Origin: Aricia agestis
Lineage: Eukaryota; Arthropoda; Insecta; Lepidoptera; Lycaenidae
Direction: 5' to 3'
Assembly (NCBI RefSeq): GCF_905147365.1
Contig: NC_056410.1
Span: 6,981,501 to 7,045,500 of the forward strand
DNA: 64,000 nt
Shown here: piece after piece, positions 1 to 11,081 of the stretch
Layout of the letters: each line of letters opens with the position of its first letter
Position numbering within the stretch: position 1 is the stretch's first letter
Program-made: the position numbers and the translations under genes
Notes under the pieces: generated by a model
Seen by the model: only the letters and a program-made list of their open reading frames with translations
Databases searched by the model: none
Told to the model about the DNA's origin: nothing

Positions 1-2503
1 TTCATTAAGAATTTTTTTATGATTTCTTTCTAGATTTTTTTTTAAATTCAAACGGTTATGAATACTAATTGAAATAAATGAGTATTATATAAATATTCCT
101 TGACCTAATTTGCTTTTGAATTTCATGACTTTTAATTTTTAATCCGTTTCAATTAATTACGATCTATATGTAAACAAAGCTCATAGGGGATCGCTATGAC
201 TTTAAAGTCACCTGCTTATGTATAAATTTACGATTACGTAGAGCTGTCTATATAGAGTTTATGTTCCCCCGTTACTAAGAAGAAATGTTATGAAGCGTCA
301 AGCGCTTTTTGAACGGGAGCCGATTTCGTCAGTTATTCAAACACATACCTACACAATTACAGTATTACAATTATTACACATTTATAATATGTCATAATTG
401 TAATACTGTTGAGATTATTCTGAATTGCACTTTGCAAGTATACATGAATCGTGAGCGTCTGAATACAAATATTACAAAAAAGTCGTGTGCATATTTTGCT
501 CAAACTAAAACTGTTGTACACGATTGCACACGATTTTTCGACGCGTGCCTTGCCCTCACATAATATTATTATCTCTTATTTCTAAAATCTGTGTTTACAA
601 CTTCTAATAGTACTAAGTCTTTACACAAAAGCTATAAAAATAATGGACTAATTAATGACTAGGGTTCTAAGGTTGTCATCTTTCCATTCTGACCTCGGCT
701 AACACGGTAACAAGGCTGGTCTGCCATCACTGAATAATGCATAATCCACTATCACCCTCATTTACATGACAACTTAATAATTGAGTTAACCAGTCGAAAT
801 GGCTCTCAATTCTAACTGTAAGCAGTAAGCACGCCTTCTAACAAAACCTATATGTTTTAAGATATTATAATATAGCTTTTAATGCGAGCTTTGAGCGTGG
901 CGACCGCATCAATAAATTCCGTAACAAAAAATACCTAACATTCATATCACGTCGTGTCAGTTCGTCAGACTTCGGTTCGGTGTGGCTCAGGGTGTGGTTC
1001 CTTAACGTGCGGCACGGCGTTTGTATGCTAGCAACTAGACGTATGCGAATTATAATTGCATAAGATGATAAAAATGCTATGCGGTAGTTTTATTGCTGCA
1101 GTTCCACCGACGACGACAAAAGAAAGTATTTTGGCAGTTTTCCATCTATGCGGTATGTATGTTTACTCCATTGTAACACCTTAAGTAAATTGCAAACTCT
1201 TGATTATTAAACAAAAGGCAGCTATTGCAACTCACAAATTGTTTGGATAAGAATGCAAAGTATTTGTAATAGCACTGCTTTCAAGCATTAGTTATTACTC
1301 AAACTTGCATTCTTACGGTTCTTACCCGAAATACTCAAGTAATGTGCTCTTTCAAGTACCTATATCACGTTACTAAATCAGAAATATAATGGGATTTACA
1401 AAAAGAAAACGTTCATCTCAAATATATAATAATATGGTCCAGAAAGTTTATAAACCAACTCTTAAAAACAACAGGACGAACTTTATAACTTTCTGTTTTA
1501 TTTTGAACTGCTGAAATCGGTAACAGCCAGCCCAGGTTGCGTTAACGATTATTTCAGGTCAGTAAACAAAACAGTAATTACAATACATAATAGAGCAGAC
1601 CTATTAAATAATAGAGGTGTTATCTAGGAAGGAATTGTATAAATCAATTTACATAAGCCGCAGCCGAAGTGTTGTTTTACGGCAGTTGACTTACATAAAT
1701 AGGCTACTCTAATTTCTTTACCACAAACATGTACGATATCAAAACCTAGCCAGAATATGCGAGACGATAGGTCTATAACGTGGCTACAGGCTTAAAAACC
1801 ATAGCATTAAATATTTTTCATAGCAAACACATTGCCATTCCCGGAATTCATACTGGCTCCGAATTAATTTTATTCATATTAATTGGTTCAAAATATGTGG
1901 TAGGTAACAAACAGTAATACACATTTGGATTCATACAATTTTCTGATATCATAATGTGTGGTTATAGTTTTAGTAAAAACTGACTTTCTGACTTCACTAG
2001 GACTTAGTAAAGTCTTAGATGAAGTCAGAACATCTAATAATCTAATTCTTATTTTAATCTGTGGCTCTATCGCCCAAAGAATGATAAAGAGCTTTTGAAA
2101 AGTGATCCAAGTCTAGATAAAGTTTAGCACCCTGTCAATTGACACTAAGATAATTACAGAAAATGTTGCCTCCATTCTTAGTATTGCTGTTGTAACTCAG
2201 CCTTACTTGTGATCTTGATGTGTGCGACTACAGTAACTTTGTTCTACATTGTGAAACGCGTATTATAAATAACACACTAATAAATATATTCGGCAGGTGA
2301 GGTCTCCGATGGCAGTTCGTCGGTGTGGCAACAAAATTAAAAATGGCGATTGCATAAACAATTAATTAGTTTAACAGAACGGAATGGACGTATTAACGAT
2401 CGAAATTCGATAATAAATCAAAAATAATTTGTCCGTTTCACTGCTAGATTAACCGCCTCCTTTGTTATGACTTATTAGTTTACCATCAAACATATTGTAA
2501 TCA
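1..2503. other. No gene seen
   Basis: AT-rich sequence. The open frame near 309-563 starts at TTG and is not credible. An inverted repeat at 359-409 is listed separately. Confidence 0.6.
359..409. repeat. Inverted repeat, 16-bp arms
   Basis: ACAGTATTACAATTAT and its exact complement, 19 nt apart. Confidence 0.8.
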
Positions 2504-2662
2504 GAGGGCCTAGACAAGCGGCAAGCGATTATCGTAAACGCCAACGCCACAAAATGTATGGGATTTGACATTAGTATTCGCAAGCGAAGCGATGACTTAT
2601 GTCAAATCGCATACATTTTGTTAGCGTTTACGATAATCGCTTGCCACTTGTCTAATTGGGCA
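2504..2662. mobile_element. MITE, family M1 (TAGACAAGYGGCAA termini)
   Basis: TIRs are GGCCTAGACAAGCGGCAAGC and its complement. The core is ACAAAATGTATG...GATTTGACAT...ATGTCAAATC. Confidence 0.78.
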
Positions 2663-3394
2663 GAAATGAGAAAACGTAGAGATCTACGAATAACTTCTTA
2701 AGATCTTCATTCTTTAGTACATTGTTGACATAATCACTTTAAATATTAATCCAAGAAATGGTAAAAAAGGTATTATCAATACATACGCAAATATTTTTTT
2801 TATATTTTTGAACTTAAGGAGGCGCTTTCAAATAGACAGATAAAATGAAATTAAAGTTCATAAATGCAATTATTATATTAGTAAAGATTGATTAGCAAAT
2901 GTTCCATCCATCTCCGGCTACATTTTATTTTTATAATATTTTTACTACACGGTGGACCTCAAAGGAAAGTCTAGCAGCAAACGGCTTTTACAGATTTTAT
3001 AAGGGTCTCTTACTTTATCAAAGGAGAACACTTCATGGAGGGAAGTGGTAGTTTTTTTACTTATAATTTTATATAGCCTTGATAAAATAAAAATCTACAC
3101 CTAACATTAAATATAAAATACTTACCTCCTTTTTTAAGGTAAATTTAGTCGTATTATGTAAGTAATGCAATTTGCAATATTACCATAATAATATGCGAAA
3201 ATTTTGATTTGGCAACACTACAGTATAAACAATTAATTTCGATTAGTGCAATAAGCACAGTGTTGCAATATGGGAAGTCGGGCATTTAAATTATTTACTA
3301 GCGCAGTCTGAGAAGTTTTGTTACAAGAAAGATAACTAGGCAGTAGGCACTTACATTTTATAGTGTACACGCCTTTTTCTTATTTGTAAGTTAA
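2663..3394. other. No gene seen
   Basis: AT-rich, with no recognisable element. Confidence 0.6.
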
Positions 3395-3515
3395 ATTTCA
3401 CCACTTTCTGATAAAGTGCCTAATAGGCTATTCACAACTTTTTCAACAGACCATACTTGATCTGTCAAGTTAATCGGTGAATTCCTTATCAGGAAGTGCT
3501 GAAACAGGCCCTTAA
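3395..3515. mobile_element. MITE, family M3, left end eroded
   Basis: CACCACTTTCTGATAAAGTG ... CAGGAAGTGCTGAAACAGGC. It matches the copies at 15009 and 15331. Confidence 0.7.
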
Positions 3516-3737
3516 GCGCCAAAATGTTTAGCTCTCACTATTATATTTGCACAAGAAAAAATAACTGATTATTTATTTCAGTTTTTGTGTCATCCAAAGG
3601 GCTGGACCGATTTTAATCTAGTTTTCTTTCGTTAAGCTGATATGATGGAGAGTGTCTCAGCAATAGTTTATCATGTTTAGTCCTGTCAGTGCTGGAAAAT
3701 ATTGCAACAGATGTTTATCTACTATCTAGTCAAGATT

Positions 3738-3845
3738 TTATCTTCGTTTTAAATGTCTTAATTTATCTTTGTTAATTTCTAATTGAACTGGAGGTACACC
3801 AGCCAGGCGGGCCAGCAGTAGCGCAGGAGAGAGAAATATGGGACA
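3738..3845 (-). pseudogene. Possible fragment of a non-LTR retrotransposon polymerase
   Basis: The minus strand reads ALLLARLAGVPPVQLEINK, which resembles the xLAGxPPxxL motif that follows the reverse-transcriptase domain in many insect LINE ORF2 proteins. The rest of the open frame to 4106 is low-complexity and is not matched. The piece is short, so this is a weak call. Confidence 0.4.
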
Positions 3846-4146
3846 GTTTAGGCTTATAATAATAATAATAACTTCTAATTTTGGTGTCGAAATTATCGAA
3901 TATAAGTTATCTAAGTACCCAGTGCCCGCATTGTCCGCGACGTCAAGTATCCGTTTCCTCCGGCGACGACGCCCGCGCCGGGTCAATTGTGATGTGTGCA
4001 TAATACACATCGTTGGTGGTAGTATTATCTTGACTTTTTTACTTTTTTTTTTAAGGAGCAAGGGATAATATAATAAAGTGAATGTTTTTACGTATATTAT
4101 TATCAATCTGAGATTACATCAGTATTGAGTAGTGCTAAATGAGTAT

Positions 4147-4337
4147 TGAGTATAAATGCGAAAGTGTGTCAGTCTGTTACCTCTTCAAGCCCAAACAGCT
4201 GAACCTATTTTGCTGAAATTCAGTATGGAGATACTTCGAGTACCGGGAAAGGACATAAGATACTTTTTATCCCGGAAAAACATACAGTTCCCGCGAGATA
4301 AACTAATATTGGTGCAACGGAGTTTTGGGAATCATAT
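4147..4337 (+). mobile_element. Helitron family A remnant
   Basis: It matches the family body (ATAAATGCGAAAGTGTGTC, GGAGATACTT, ATCCCGGAAAAA) but the 3' hairpin is decayed and CTAG is lost. Family A resembles the non-autonomous lepidopteran Helitrons often called Lep1. Confidence 0.7.
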
Positions 4338-4395
4338 ACTTATAGTTATATTACATTATCAATCTAAGATTATATATAAGAGTAGCATTTTTTTT

Positions 4396-4495
4396 TGTTA
4401 GCCTATGCTATCCCACTGCTGGGCAAAGGCCTGGTACGCCTCCAGCTCATCGCGCCATCTTTTCCTAGGCCGGCCACGGTTGCGTCTTCCATCCA
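4396..4495. repeat. Short dispersed lepidopteran repeat fragment
   Basis: It contains CCCACTGCTGGGCAAAGGCC, a motif seen very widely in lepidopteran repeats. A related form (CTGCTGTACATAGGCCTCCC) is at 16988. The parent element was not identified. Confidence 0.45.
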
Positions 4496-4504
4496 TAAAG
4501 AGTA

Positions 4505-4540
4505 GTATTGGTGTATGTTAATCCTAACATACACCAATAC
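4505..4540. repeat. Near-spacerless palindrome, 16-bp arms
   Basis: GTATTGGTGTATGTTA, a 4-nt loop, then the exact complement. Confidence 0.9.
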
Positions 4541-4880
4541 AACTCTAACTACTCTACTCCTAACCATTTTGAGGCTCTCTACCTCTTTTGGAGATAGGCA
4601 AAACTTTACCACTCATTAACTCCTGCACAAAACAATACCTTGTACGTTTCTAAAAATAAATGATTCTTGTTCTTATTTACATACATTTCACGGATCAATA
4701 TTTATAATAATTAATGATGAATAAATAATTCACAATTTCATTAAAAAAATAATCAAAATGTTTTTTATAACCCTAAGGTGTTAATTACATATTTTAACAC
4801 CTAATGAATATGCATGGTTCGTTATGTAATATTTGATTAAGTTTTGCTCACTCGGACCGCTCGAAACAAACAAAACAAAC

Positions 4881-4927
4881 ATTTATTCAAAACATAAAAT
4901 TTTAGCAATTTTATGTTTTGAATAAAT
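4881..4927. repeat. Palindrome, 20-bp perfect arms
   Basis: ATTTATTCAAAACATAAAAT, a 7-nt loop, then the exact complement. Confidence 0.9.
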
Positions 4928-5525
4928 ATCGTAAAAAATAAGCTGATAAAAACATCAAAATCAAAAGTCAATATTATTAATTATAGGTTTTAAGATTGCA
5001 CCTTTTTCGTTATAATATCGAACGTATTTGTACACTATCACCGTGTGTTTTTTTTTTAGTTTATTAATGAAGGGCTAATTCAAATAGATTATTGGACTCC
5101 TTCTCATGTGATCGCCACAGGAGACCTATTTGGATCCAGCGATGACAGACATTGAAAAGCTGTCTACGAACACCTTCCCGAAACAATGCTTGCTCATGAA
5201 TTGAACAATATGATTAAGGTTGGTGCTATGCATTTCTTCTGTGGTAGATTATGTGATATGGCCATTATTAAAGTTCAGTTCAGTTTTATCAAAAAAGAGG
5301 CAAGAATTTTTGTGTTTTGTTAGCGCCTTTAAGGCGGAGAGTAGTAAACTAGGGTTAAAATGTTCAATTACTTTATGAAATGACTGAAAAACTGGCCAAG
5401 TTAAATCTAGTCTACTTTAAGATCTCACATATTATATTATTTAAATAACAGCAAGTGTTATAAGATATTTAATAAAGCAAAGAAATAGACTTAAATACTT
5501 TTGTTCATAATGTTATTTGGTTCCT

Positions 5526-5589
5526 ATAAATAAATATGTATTTCTATTTTCCATAGAAGTTCTATGGAAAATAGAAATATTTATTTATT
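5526..5589. repeat. Palindrome with 1-nt spacer
   Basis: TTTCTATTTTCCATAGAA, G, then its complement. The arms continue outward past a small indel. Confidence 0.85.
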
Positions 5590-5702
5590 AGGCACTCATT
5601 TAAATCTCCATTCTTTTTACGGCGAAGTCCTTAGACAAACATAATGTTTGTATTGAACTTGGCTCTCCTTTTCTACATTTATGTTTTTGGTGGGATATCC
5701 AT

Positions 5703-5941
5703 TACTAATATTATAAATGCGAAAGTATGTCTACCTGTTATTTTTTCAGTCAAAAATCGTTGAAAAAATTTTGCTGAAATTCGGTATGGAGATACTTCGA
5801 GTCCAGAAAAAGGACAGTGATACTATAAAGTATCACTGTCCTTTACACCGTACATTTTTCCGGGCTATAAATCCCGGAAAAATGTACGGTTCCAAGCGAG
5901 ATAAGCGAATACTGGCGTTACAGAATGCGGGCGTTATCTAG
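5703..5941 (+). mobile_element. Helitron family A copy containing two inserted palindromes
   Basis: The body matches family A and it ends GGGCGTTATCTAG. Between the usual GGACA and the CCCGGAAAAATGTACGG blocks, two adjacent perfect palindromes replace the normal sequence (5809-5844 and 5847-5890). Confidence 0.8.
5809..5890. repeat. Two adjacent perfect palindromes in a Helitron
   Basis: Arms of 16 bp (5809-5824/5829-5844, loop ATAA) and 18 bp (5847-5864/5873-5890, loop CTATAAAT), separated by 2 nt. Confidence 0.92.
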
Positions 5942-5948
5942 TCTGTTT

Positions 5949-6058
5949 ATAAGGGTCAATTCTGACCGCAACGCGACGCGTAGATGCAATTCTAAATTTG
6001 TACTGAATTGACAGATTTCTATTGCATACCGTCGCGTTGTGGTCTGAATTGACCCTAA
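5949..6058. mobile_element. MITE, family M2
   Basis: Ends AGGGTCAATTCTGACCGCAA and GGTCTGAATTGACCCT, flanked on both sides by TAA. It lies 20 bp from the ACE exon. Confidence 0.8.
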
Positions 6059-6078
6059 ATATAGGGCCATGTACTCAC

Positions 6079-6219
6079 GTAAGTATCCTCCCAGCCTCCG
6101 GGTTCCGGTAGATGTCGCACTTGTGGAGTGTGCGGGAGGTGTCGCCGGGGATGTACTGTCCTGTCCGCTCGCACAGCGCCCGGTGGATCTGGAACTGCAG
6201 GATCGTGCTCACGAAGTAT
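6079..6219 (-). CDS. Internal exon of an angiotensin-converting-enzyme-like peptidase (ANCE/ACE, M2 family)
   Basis: The minus-strand exon is 141 nt: one nucleotide finishing a split codon, 46 codons, then two nucleotides of the next codon. It is preceded by a polypyrimidine tract and AG, and followed by a GTGAGT donor. The peptide starts YFVSTILQFQIHRALC and later has LHKCDIYRNPEAGRIL. This matches the ACE segment read as YFVSFIIQFQFHEALC...LHKCDIY in vertebrates. The first Tyr corresponds to the transition-state Tyr523 of human testis ACE. The Arg before it, the chloride ligand in ACE, would be the split codon. The two Cys (residues 16 and 34) fit the conserved disulfide. The 17 residues between them match the longer insect spacing (AGQYDP-type) rather than the 11 of human ACE. 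The family cleaves C-terminal dipeptides from peptides and is usually secreted. The zinc motif HEXXH would lie in an upstream exon at higher coordinates, and none was recognised. This may be a live gene with large introns or an orphan exon. Confidence 0.85.
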
Positions 6220-6264
6220 CTGGAAAGATAAAGTAAGTCATCATTAACGTCATTAATCATTATC

Positions 6265-6423
6265 ATATAATAATAACTCCCACACCGGTTTCGGTGACGG
6301 TGGCCGGTTTCATTGAAACCTGGCCAGTTACGCAGGAGTAATTTTATGCTGCCCAAATGTGTGTGCAGTACACAAGATTACTTTCTATTCTTTACTCTCA
6401 TAACTCAGTAGGACGGACAATCG
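6265..6423 (-). mobile_element. 3' fragment of a tRNA-derived SINE (family T)
   Basis: It carries only the tail half (CACACCGGTTTCGGTGACGG onward). The tRNA-like head is absent, so this is a 5'-truncated copy. It lies in the intron just upstream of the ACE exon. Confidence 0.75.
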
Positions 6424-6441
6424 ACGAATTTAAAAAAATGG

Positions 6442-6475
6442 AAAATCCAAACACTCTCAAGAGTGTTTGGATTTT
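6442..6475. repeat. Palindrome, 16-bp arms, 2-nt loop
   Basis: AAAATCCAAACACTCT, CA, then the exact complement. Confidence 0.9.
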
Positions 6476-6866
6476 GCAATCATATTGATAGCATAATTTT
6501 TTTAAATTATTCATTTATCATGAATCATGATCCAACGATGGGTGGAAAACTTAAACCTTATTATGATACTTATGTTGTTTTGTTACCAAATATGTATTAT
6601 ATGTACATAATATTAAAAAAGTTTCATAAATGTTATTCTTATTTGGCGAATACTAAGAAAAGGTCATCTAGATTTAGTATTCTATTAAAGATAATAGTCA
6701 AGATAAGTGATATAATAATATAGCAAAGGTTGTATTACGATACCAGTCATTAACCTGGATTAAATGTAATATTAATAATTATGGAAGCTTTTACAGAGAA
6801 AGAAAATTTTAAACGAGGGTTGTGGTAGTTAGGGTCTCTTTCTAATTAAAACTTTGTTTGGTGAAT

Positions 6867-6929
6867 CTTTTACCTGCCTAAATGCCTGCCTGCCTGCCTC
6901 TTTTACCTGCCTAAATGACTGCCTGCCTT
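6867..6929 (+). repeat. 33-bp tandem duplication
   Basis: CTTTTACCTGCCTAAATG plus CCTG units, repeated once with one change. Confidence 0.85.
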
Positions 6930-6954
6930 TAATGTCAAATTTGCAAGAACCAAC

Positions 6955-7056
6955 CTGGGGCCCTATTATGAGCTCTTAAATCTATTCACTTTACGTCCTT
7001 ATACAGTCAGGGACGTAAAAAGAATGGATTTAAGAGCTCATGATAGAGGCCCTGGG
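6955..7056. mobile_element. Short MITE
   Basis: GGGGCCCTATTATGAGCTCT ... AGAGCTCATGATAGAGGCCC, with the inner arms TTTACGTCC/GGACGTAAA. Confidence 0.75.
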
Positions 7057-7094
7057 CCATTACGCACCACTCAGAAGATTGTGTAGATCCTACA

Positions 7095-7560
7095 ACGCTT
7101 TATCCAACTGCCCCAACATTTGTATATTTTCCGACAAACTAAGTGCATTCAAATGTAAATTAAAACAACATTTTAGTGATAACAGTAATACAGTGAATGC
7201 GATTAATTAATTCCGCAAATATTGTTTCCCCGATCATAATAATATTATTAACGTTATGTATTGTAAAATTTTCCAATAAGCGTTAAAACTATGTTTTTAT
7301 TTACTTTATAAGAAGTTATTGTTTCTTGTTTCAATTTTATTTTTCCTTGTCTCCTACTATATATTTTAAACATAATATTGTTAATTAATAATACTCATTT
7401 CATTCACAATATTTCATTTCATTTCATCCCATTGTCGCAAAGCATGTTGTATTTCACCTTTCATTAGAACACATTTCATCCATAAAAAACTGTGCTGTAT
7501 TTTGTATTTTGTTAAATGTGATTCTGTTGGTGAATCAATAAATAAAATATAAATAAATAA
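7095..7560 (+). pseudogene. 3' end of a CR1/L2-like LINE (ORF2 C-terminus and 3' UTR)
   Basis: A plus-strand frame around 7101-7210 reads YNALSNCPNICIFSDKLSAF, then KCKLKQHFSD and a stop. This matches the usual end of LINE ORF2 proteins (W/YNxLP...FKxKLKxxF). It is followed by an AT-rich UTR ending in an AATAAATAAAATATAAATAAA-type tail near 7560. It is truncated at the 5' end, at or near the MITE at 6955-7056. Confidence 0.55.
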
Positions 7561-7647
7561 TATTTCAGGGCTATTTTTAATTGGTATACAATTAAATACA
7601 AAAAACCAGAGAAGAAAAACATAATTTTTAAAACATCTTTAACCCAG

Positions 7648-7845
7648 ACGGGCGCACTATTATAGTTAGGCTTATGAAACACTGTATGACGGAGTTGCGA
7701 GCAACAAAATTAGTTTATCGCGCGGAAACCGTACCTTTTTCTGAGATAAAAATTATCCCATGTCCTTTCCCGTTTCTTAAAGCGTCTCCAAACGAAATTT
7801 CATCTAAATCGATTCAGCCTTTTAAGCATGGAGAGGTCAAAGATA
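7648..7845 (-). mobile_element. Helitron family A, degenerate
   Basis: Reverse-oriented body recognisable by TATCGCGCGGAAACCGTACC and CCATGTCCTTTCCCG, with many changes. The 3' hairpin is still visible as CGGAGTTGCG. Confidence 0.6.
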
Positions 7846-9558
7846 TACTTTCTTTTTTAAAATATAAGTAAGTAAAAGGATGCTTCAAGAGTGACGATAG
7901 AATCAAAAATGGTTGTTATGCTTATAGTTTCATCTAGGAATTCGATTGCACCAGAAAGGATGTTTAGATGAACATTAATTTACAGACAGTAGAACTGCGG
8001 AGACAGATCTGGACCAAGCAGTTACATCACGCAGCACGCTGCGTGTCCTAGGTGTACCACTTACAAATAGGCCTGTACTTAAGCCGTTATGACACAAGGC
8101 AATTAAAGGCAACAGGTCCCTGTGAGGCCGCATTATATAAAACATCAATAGCGATTGCATTAATATAATTTGTCTACTGTAAGTGCCCTAAACGACGACT
8201 GAAAAACAATCAAAACTATAAAATAACGTGTATGTTTCTCTCAATCCTATAAGTGTGCAGTATCCTGGTGTATATTCAAAGCATAGTTATCTGTAAAGAA
8301 TAAAATATCCTAAAATAATTTTTAACTCTACGGTCGCCAGCATAATAGTTGTTATTTTATTACTTCATGTTTCTTCAAGGTATTTCGCATGATTACATGA
8401 AATAATTATGTATCCATTAAATGACGAAATGCTATATATTTTGTTACATTATAAATTGATCGACTAATTATGTATATGCTCTACATGTTTCATAAAATTT
8501 TAGACAATGCAACCAGTTTTAGAAGTAAGCCGGTATCACCGTTATAGTGCGTCTACGCACGAGAAATATTCATACAAGCTACTCTATTTTAGCCCTTTTA
8601 CAATATAACTTACGGTTCAATATTGCGTCCTCAGTTTTGAGGCTAAGAATGCGATAGTAATTATCCCTACTAGTCTATATTTTGCTTCAACAAAATAGTG
8701 TGTTCCAAGTTAAAACGACTAAGAAGTTTCTAGGTTTTATTACACAACAAAATATATAGCACTATGTTTATGAATATTCATAAGTATGTAGCATTCTTAC
8801 AAAGAAGCTTATTGTACCTATAACTATCTATAATGATTGATGCTAATAAGTAAGGTAATAACAATTTCGAAAGCTCTACGTAATATTAATTAATTATACT
8901 CACGTAGATGAAAAGGGCTCTGTTAATTATATTCTGTACAGTGTACAATATAATCGTAGCCCGTACTCGTAGGTATATCAATGCATATAATAAATAATTA
9001 AAGCGCTCCTGTTGATTAGTGACAACCGTTAAGGCTTAACTCAAAAACTGATGAGAAGAAGATTCTCTGATATCTCCGCCCGCTTACGCTTAGCTCGAGC
9101 GGTTCGCTAGCACCCGCACCACACTATTACGTGGTACATCAAATAATTTACAATCGCACTGATTCACCGGCTCGTTGGGCAACCCACTGATTGATGGAAG
9201 TATGCATGCTATGTGGTTATTTCACTTTTTGCCTAGCGATAAAACGGGAACGCTTACGGCGAGCGGTCGAGTAAATTGTACTTTTATACAAATTAACAGC
9301 TTCTTATAAAGTAGTATGTAAATCTGTTCCGTCATATTGCAATCGTATATACTAATATGATCTGTATAATAATTTTTCTTGACGTTCACGTCCGTAAGTA
9401 TAGAAAATAATTTTAATGTTCTTGCTGTATTTGTCTGTTCACTACAAAGATCAAATCGCCTAAAAATTACTTAAGGTATTTAACTGAAATAATTAGTTTT
9501 CGTTTGTTCAAACATACTCTTAACTGAAAAAATTAGACAGACAGATAAGACAGAGCAG
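7846..9558. other. No gene seen
   Basis: AT-rich. A more GC-balanced patch at 9075-9270 holds no open frame of note. Confidence 0.55.
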
Positions 9559-9598
9559 AAATTTAGACTGAAACTTATCTAAGTTTCAGTCTAAATTT
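9559..9598. repeat. Palindrome, 19-bp perfect arms, 2-nt loop
   Basis: AAATTTAGACTGAAACTTA, TC, then the exact complement. Confidence 0.9.
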
Positions 9599-9629
9599 TT
9601 CCTCTGTCTCTATATCACTATGACTATAT

Positions 9630-9822
9630 GATGCTCGCTACTCCGTTGCGTCAAAATTTGTTAATCGTGTGGGAACCGTACATTTTTCCGGGATAAAAAG
9701 TATCCAATGTTCTTTCCTCATAGTATTGCCATACCAAATTTCAGCAAAATCGGTTCTACGGTTTGGGCGTGGAAAGATAACAAACCAACGGACTTTCGCA
9801 TTAATTTTAACACAATATTAAG
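9630..9822 (-). mobile_element. Helitron family A copy
   Basis: Reverse copy with GGAACCGTACATTTTTCCGG and AAATCGGTTCTACGG. The CTAG end is mutated. Confidence 0.7.
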
Positions 9823-9850
9823 TAGGATAGTCACGGCATCAGAAGCTTCA

Positions 9851-10171
9851 TCTTATATATAAAATTCTCGTGTCACAATGTTAGGCCGCGTACTCCTCCG
9901 AAACGGCTTTACTGATTTTAACCAAATTTTATATGCATATTCAGTGGGTCTGAGAATCGGCTACTGGGTACTTTTTATATTGATAAGTGCATTTGTTGAA
10001 TAAATAATAGTAAAATATTACAACTCGAGACTGACAGCGAATATTGTTTATGGGACGGGATGGCGATGGACGTTGCCATGGTGACATACTTATTTAGTCA
10101 CTTCAATGAAATAATACGGGCGAAATACTTTATAATTACTATGGCAAAGAAACGTTTGCCGGGACAGCTAG
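9851..10171 (+). mobile_element. Helitron family B, full length (321 bp)
   Basis: It starts TCTTATATATAAAATTCTCG and ends with the hairpin GGCAAA...TTTGCC, then GGGACAGCTAG followed by T. It is non-coding. Confidence 0.85.
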
Positions 10172-10500
10172 TATACCTATATCTAAATTTTTCCACCATT
10201 TTTGGTGCTTACTTTTTATGACGTTAGTATTAGCACTTTTAAGGCGGGTAGTGAGTTTCAAGTATGTAATATAATGCCTGACATGCCTCACATACCCTTT
10301 CCCAACGCTGATGGACAAAAAGTCGCCTATGTTTAGACGTCATAAATGCTTATCTAGAATACCTCGAGATGCGGTAAAATTTCCAGGAAAAAATCCATAA
10401 AAAGTATAAATTGCGTCAGTCTGAAAAATAGATTAATTAAAATATTATATTATGTATATAGACATTAGACGGAGAGAGTAAAATTTTTCTATGATTACCT

Positions 10501-10806
10501 GCCGGGCTAGCACGGCCACCAGTAGAAATGCGAAATTATAGACAAACTGTGGAGATAAACTTAAGGTGAAGTTCCGAACTTTTTTCGTTCCGAAAAATTC
10601 AATTAAAATGCCACTTTATGACAGACTATAGTCCTAAAAATTCAAATAATATCATACTTTATGACAAATATTATAGTCTAAAGTGGCATTTTAATTGAAT
10701 TTTTGTCGGTCGCGATTAGCCGCGGTAAAGATTGGAACGGACCTTAAGTTTATGTCCACATTTGTCCATACTTTCGCATTTCTACTGGTGGCCGTGCTAG
10801 CCCGGC
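10501..10806. mobile_element. 306-bp fold-back element
   Basis: TIRs GCCGGGCTAGCACGGCCACC continuing to AGTAGAAATGCGAAA are perfect for about 35 bp. An inner hairpin (AATTCAATTAAAATGCCACT) is at 10598-10702. Confidence 0.82.
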
Positions 10807-10895
10807 TGGCCTGGTCTCGTAGCTTAGCCATGTGTGGACATCAAACATGTTCGGTTTAACTGAATTTGTTAAAAGGGGTAATAAATATTAAATCC

Positions 10896-11081
10896 ATATT
10901 AATTGTATAAATATGAAAGTATTTGTCTGTAAATTTTTCACTCTTGAAATTATAAACTGATTTTGGTGAATTTTATAATGGAAATACCTACTTGAAGTCT
11001 TGGAAAAGGACATAGGATCGTAAAAGTGTACGGTTTCCGCGCGATAAATTTCGGCGTAACAAAGGTTCGGGCAACATCTAG
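10896..11081 (+). mobile_element. Helitron family A, diverged
   Basis: It runs from TATAAATATGAAAGTATTTG to GGGCAACATCTAG. The hairpin arm is decayed. Confidence 0.65.

Noticed and set aside
309..563. 84-codon open frame
   Set aside because: TTG start and AT-rich chance composition.
865..1035. Minus-strand open stretch that could be the C-terminal exon of the ACE gene
   Set aside because: No ACE motif, no clear splice acceptor and no composition signal.
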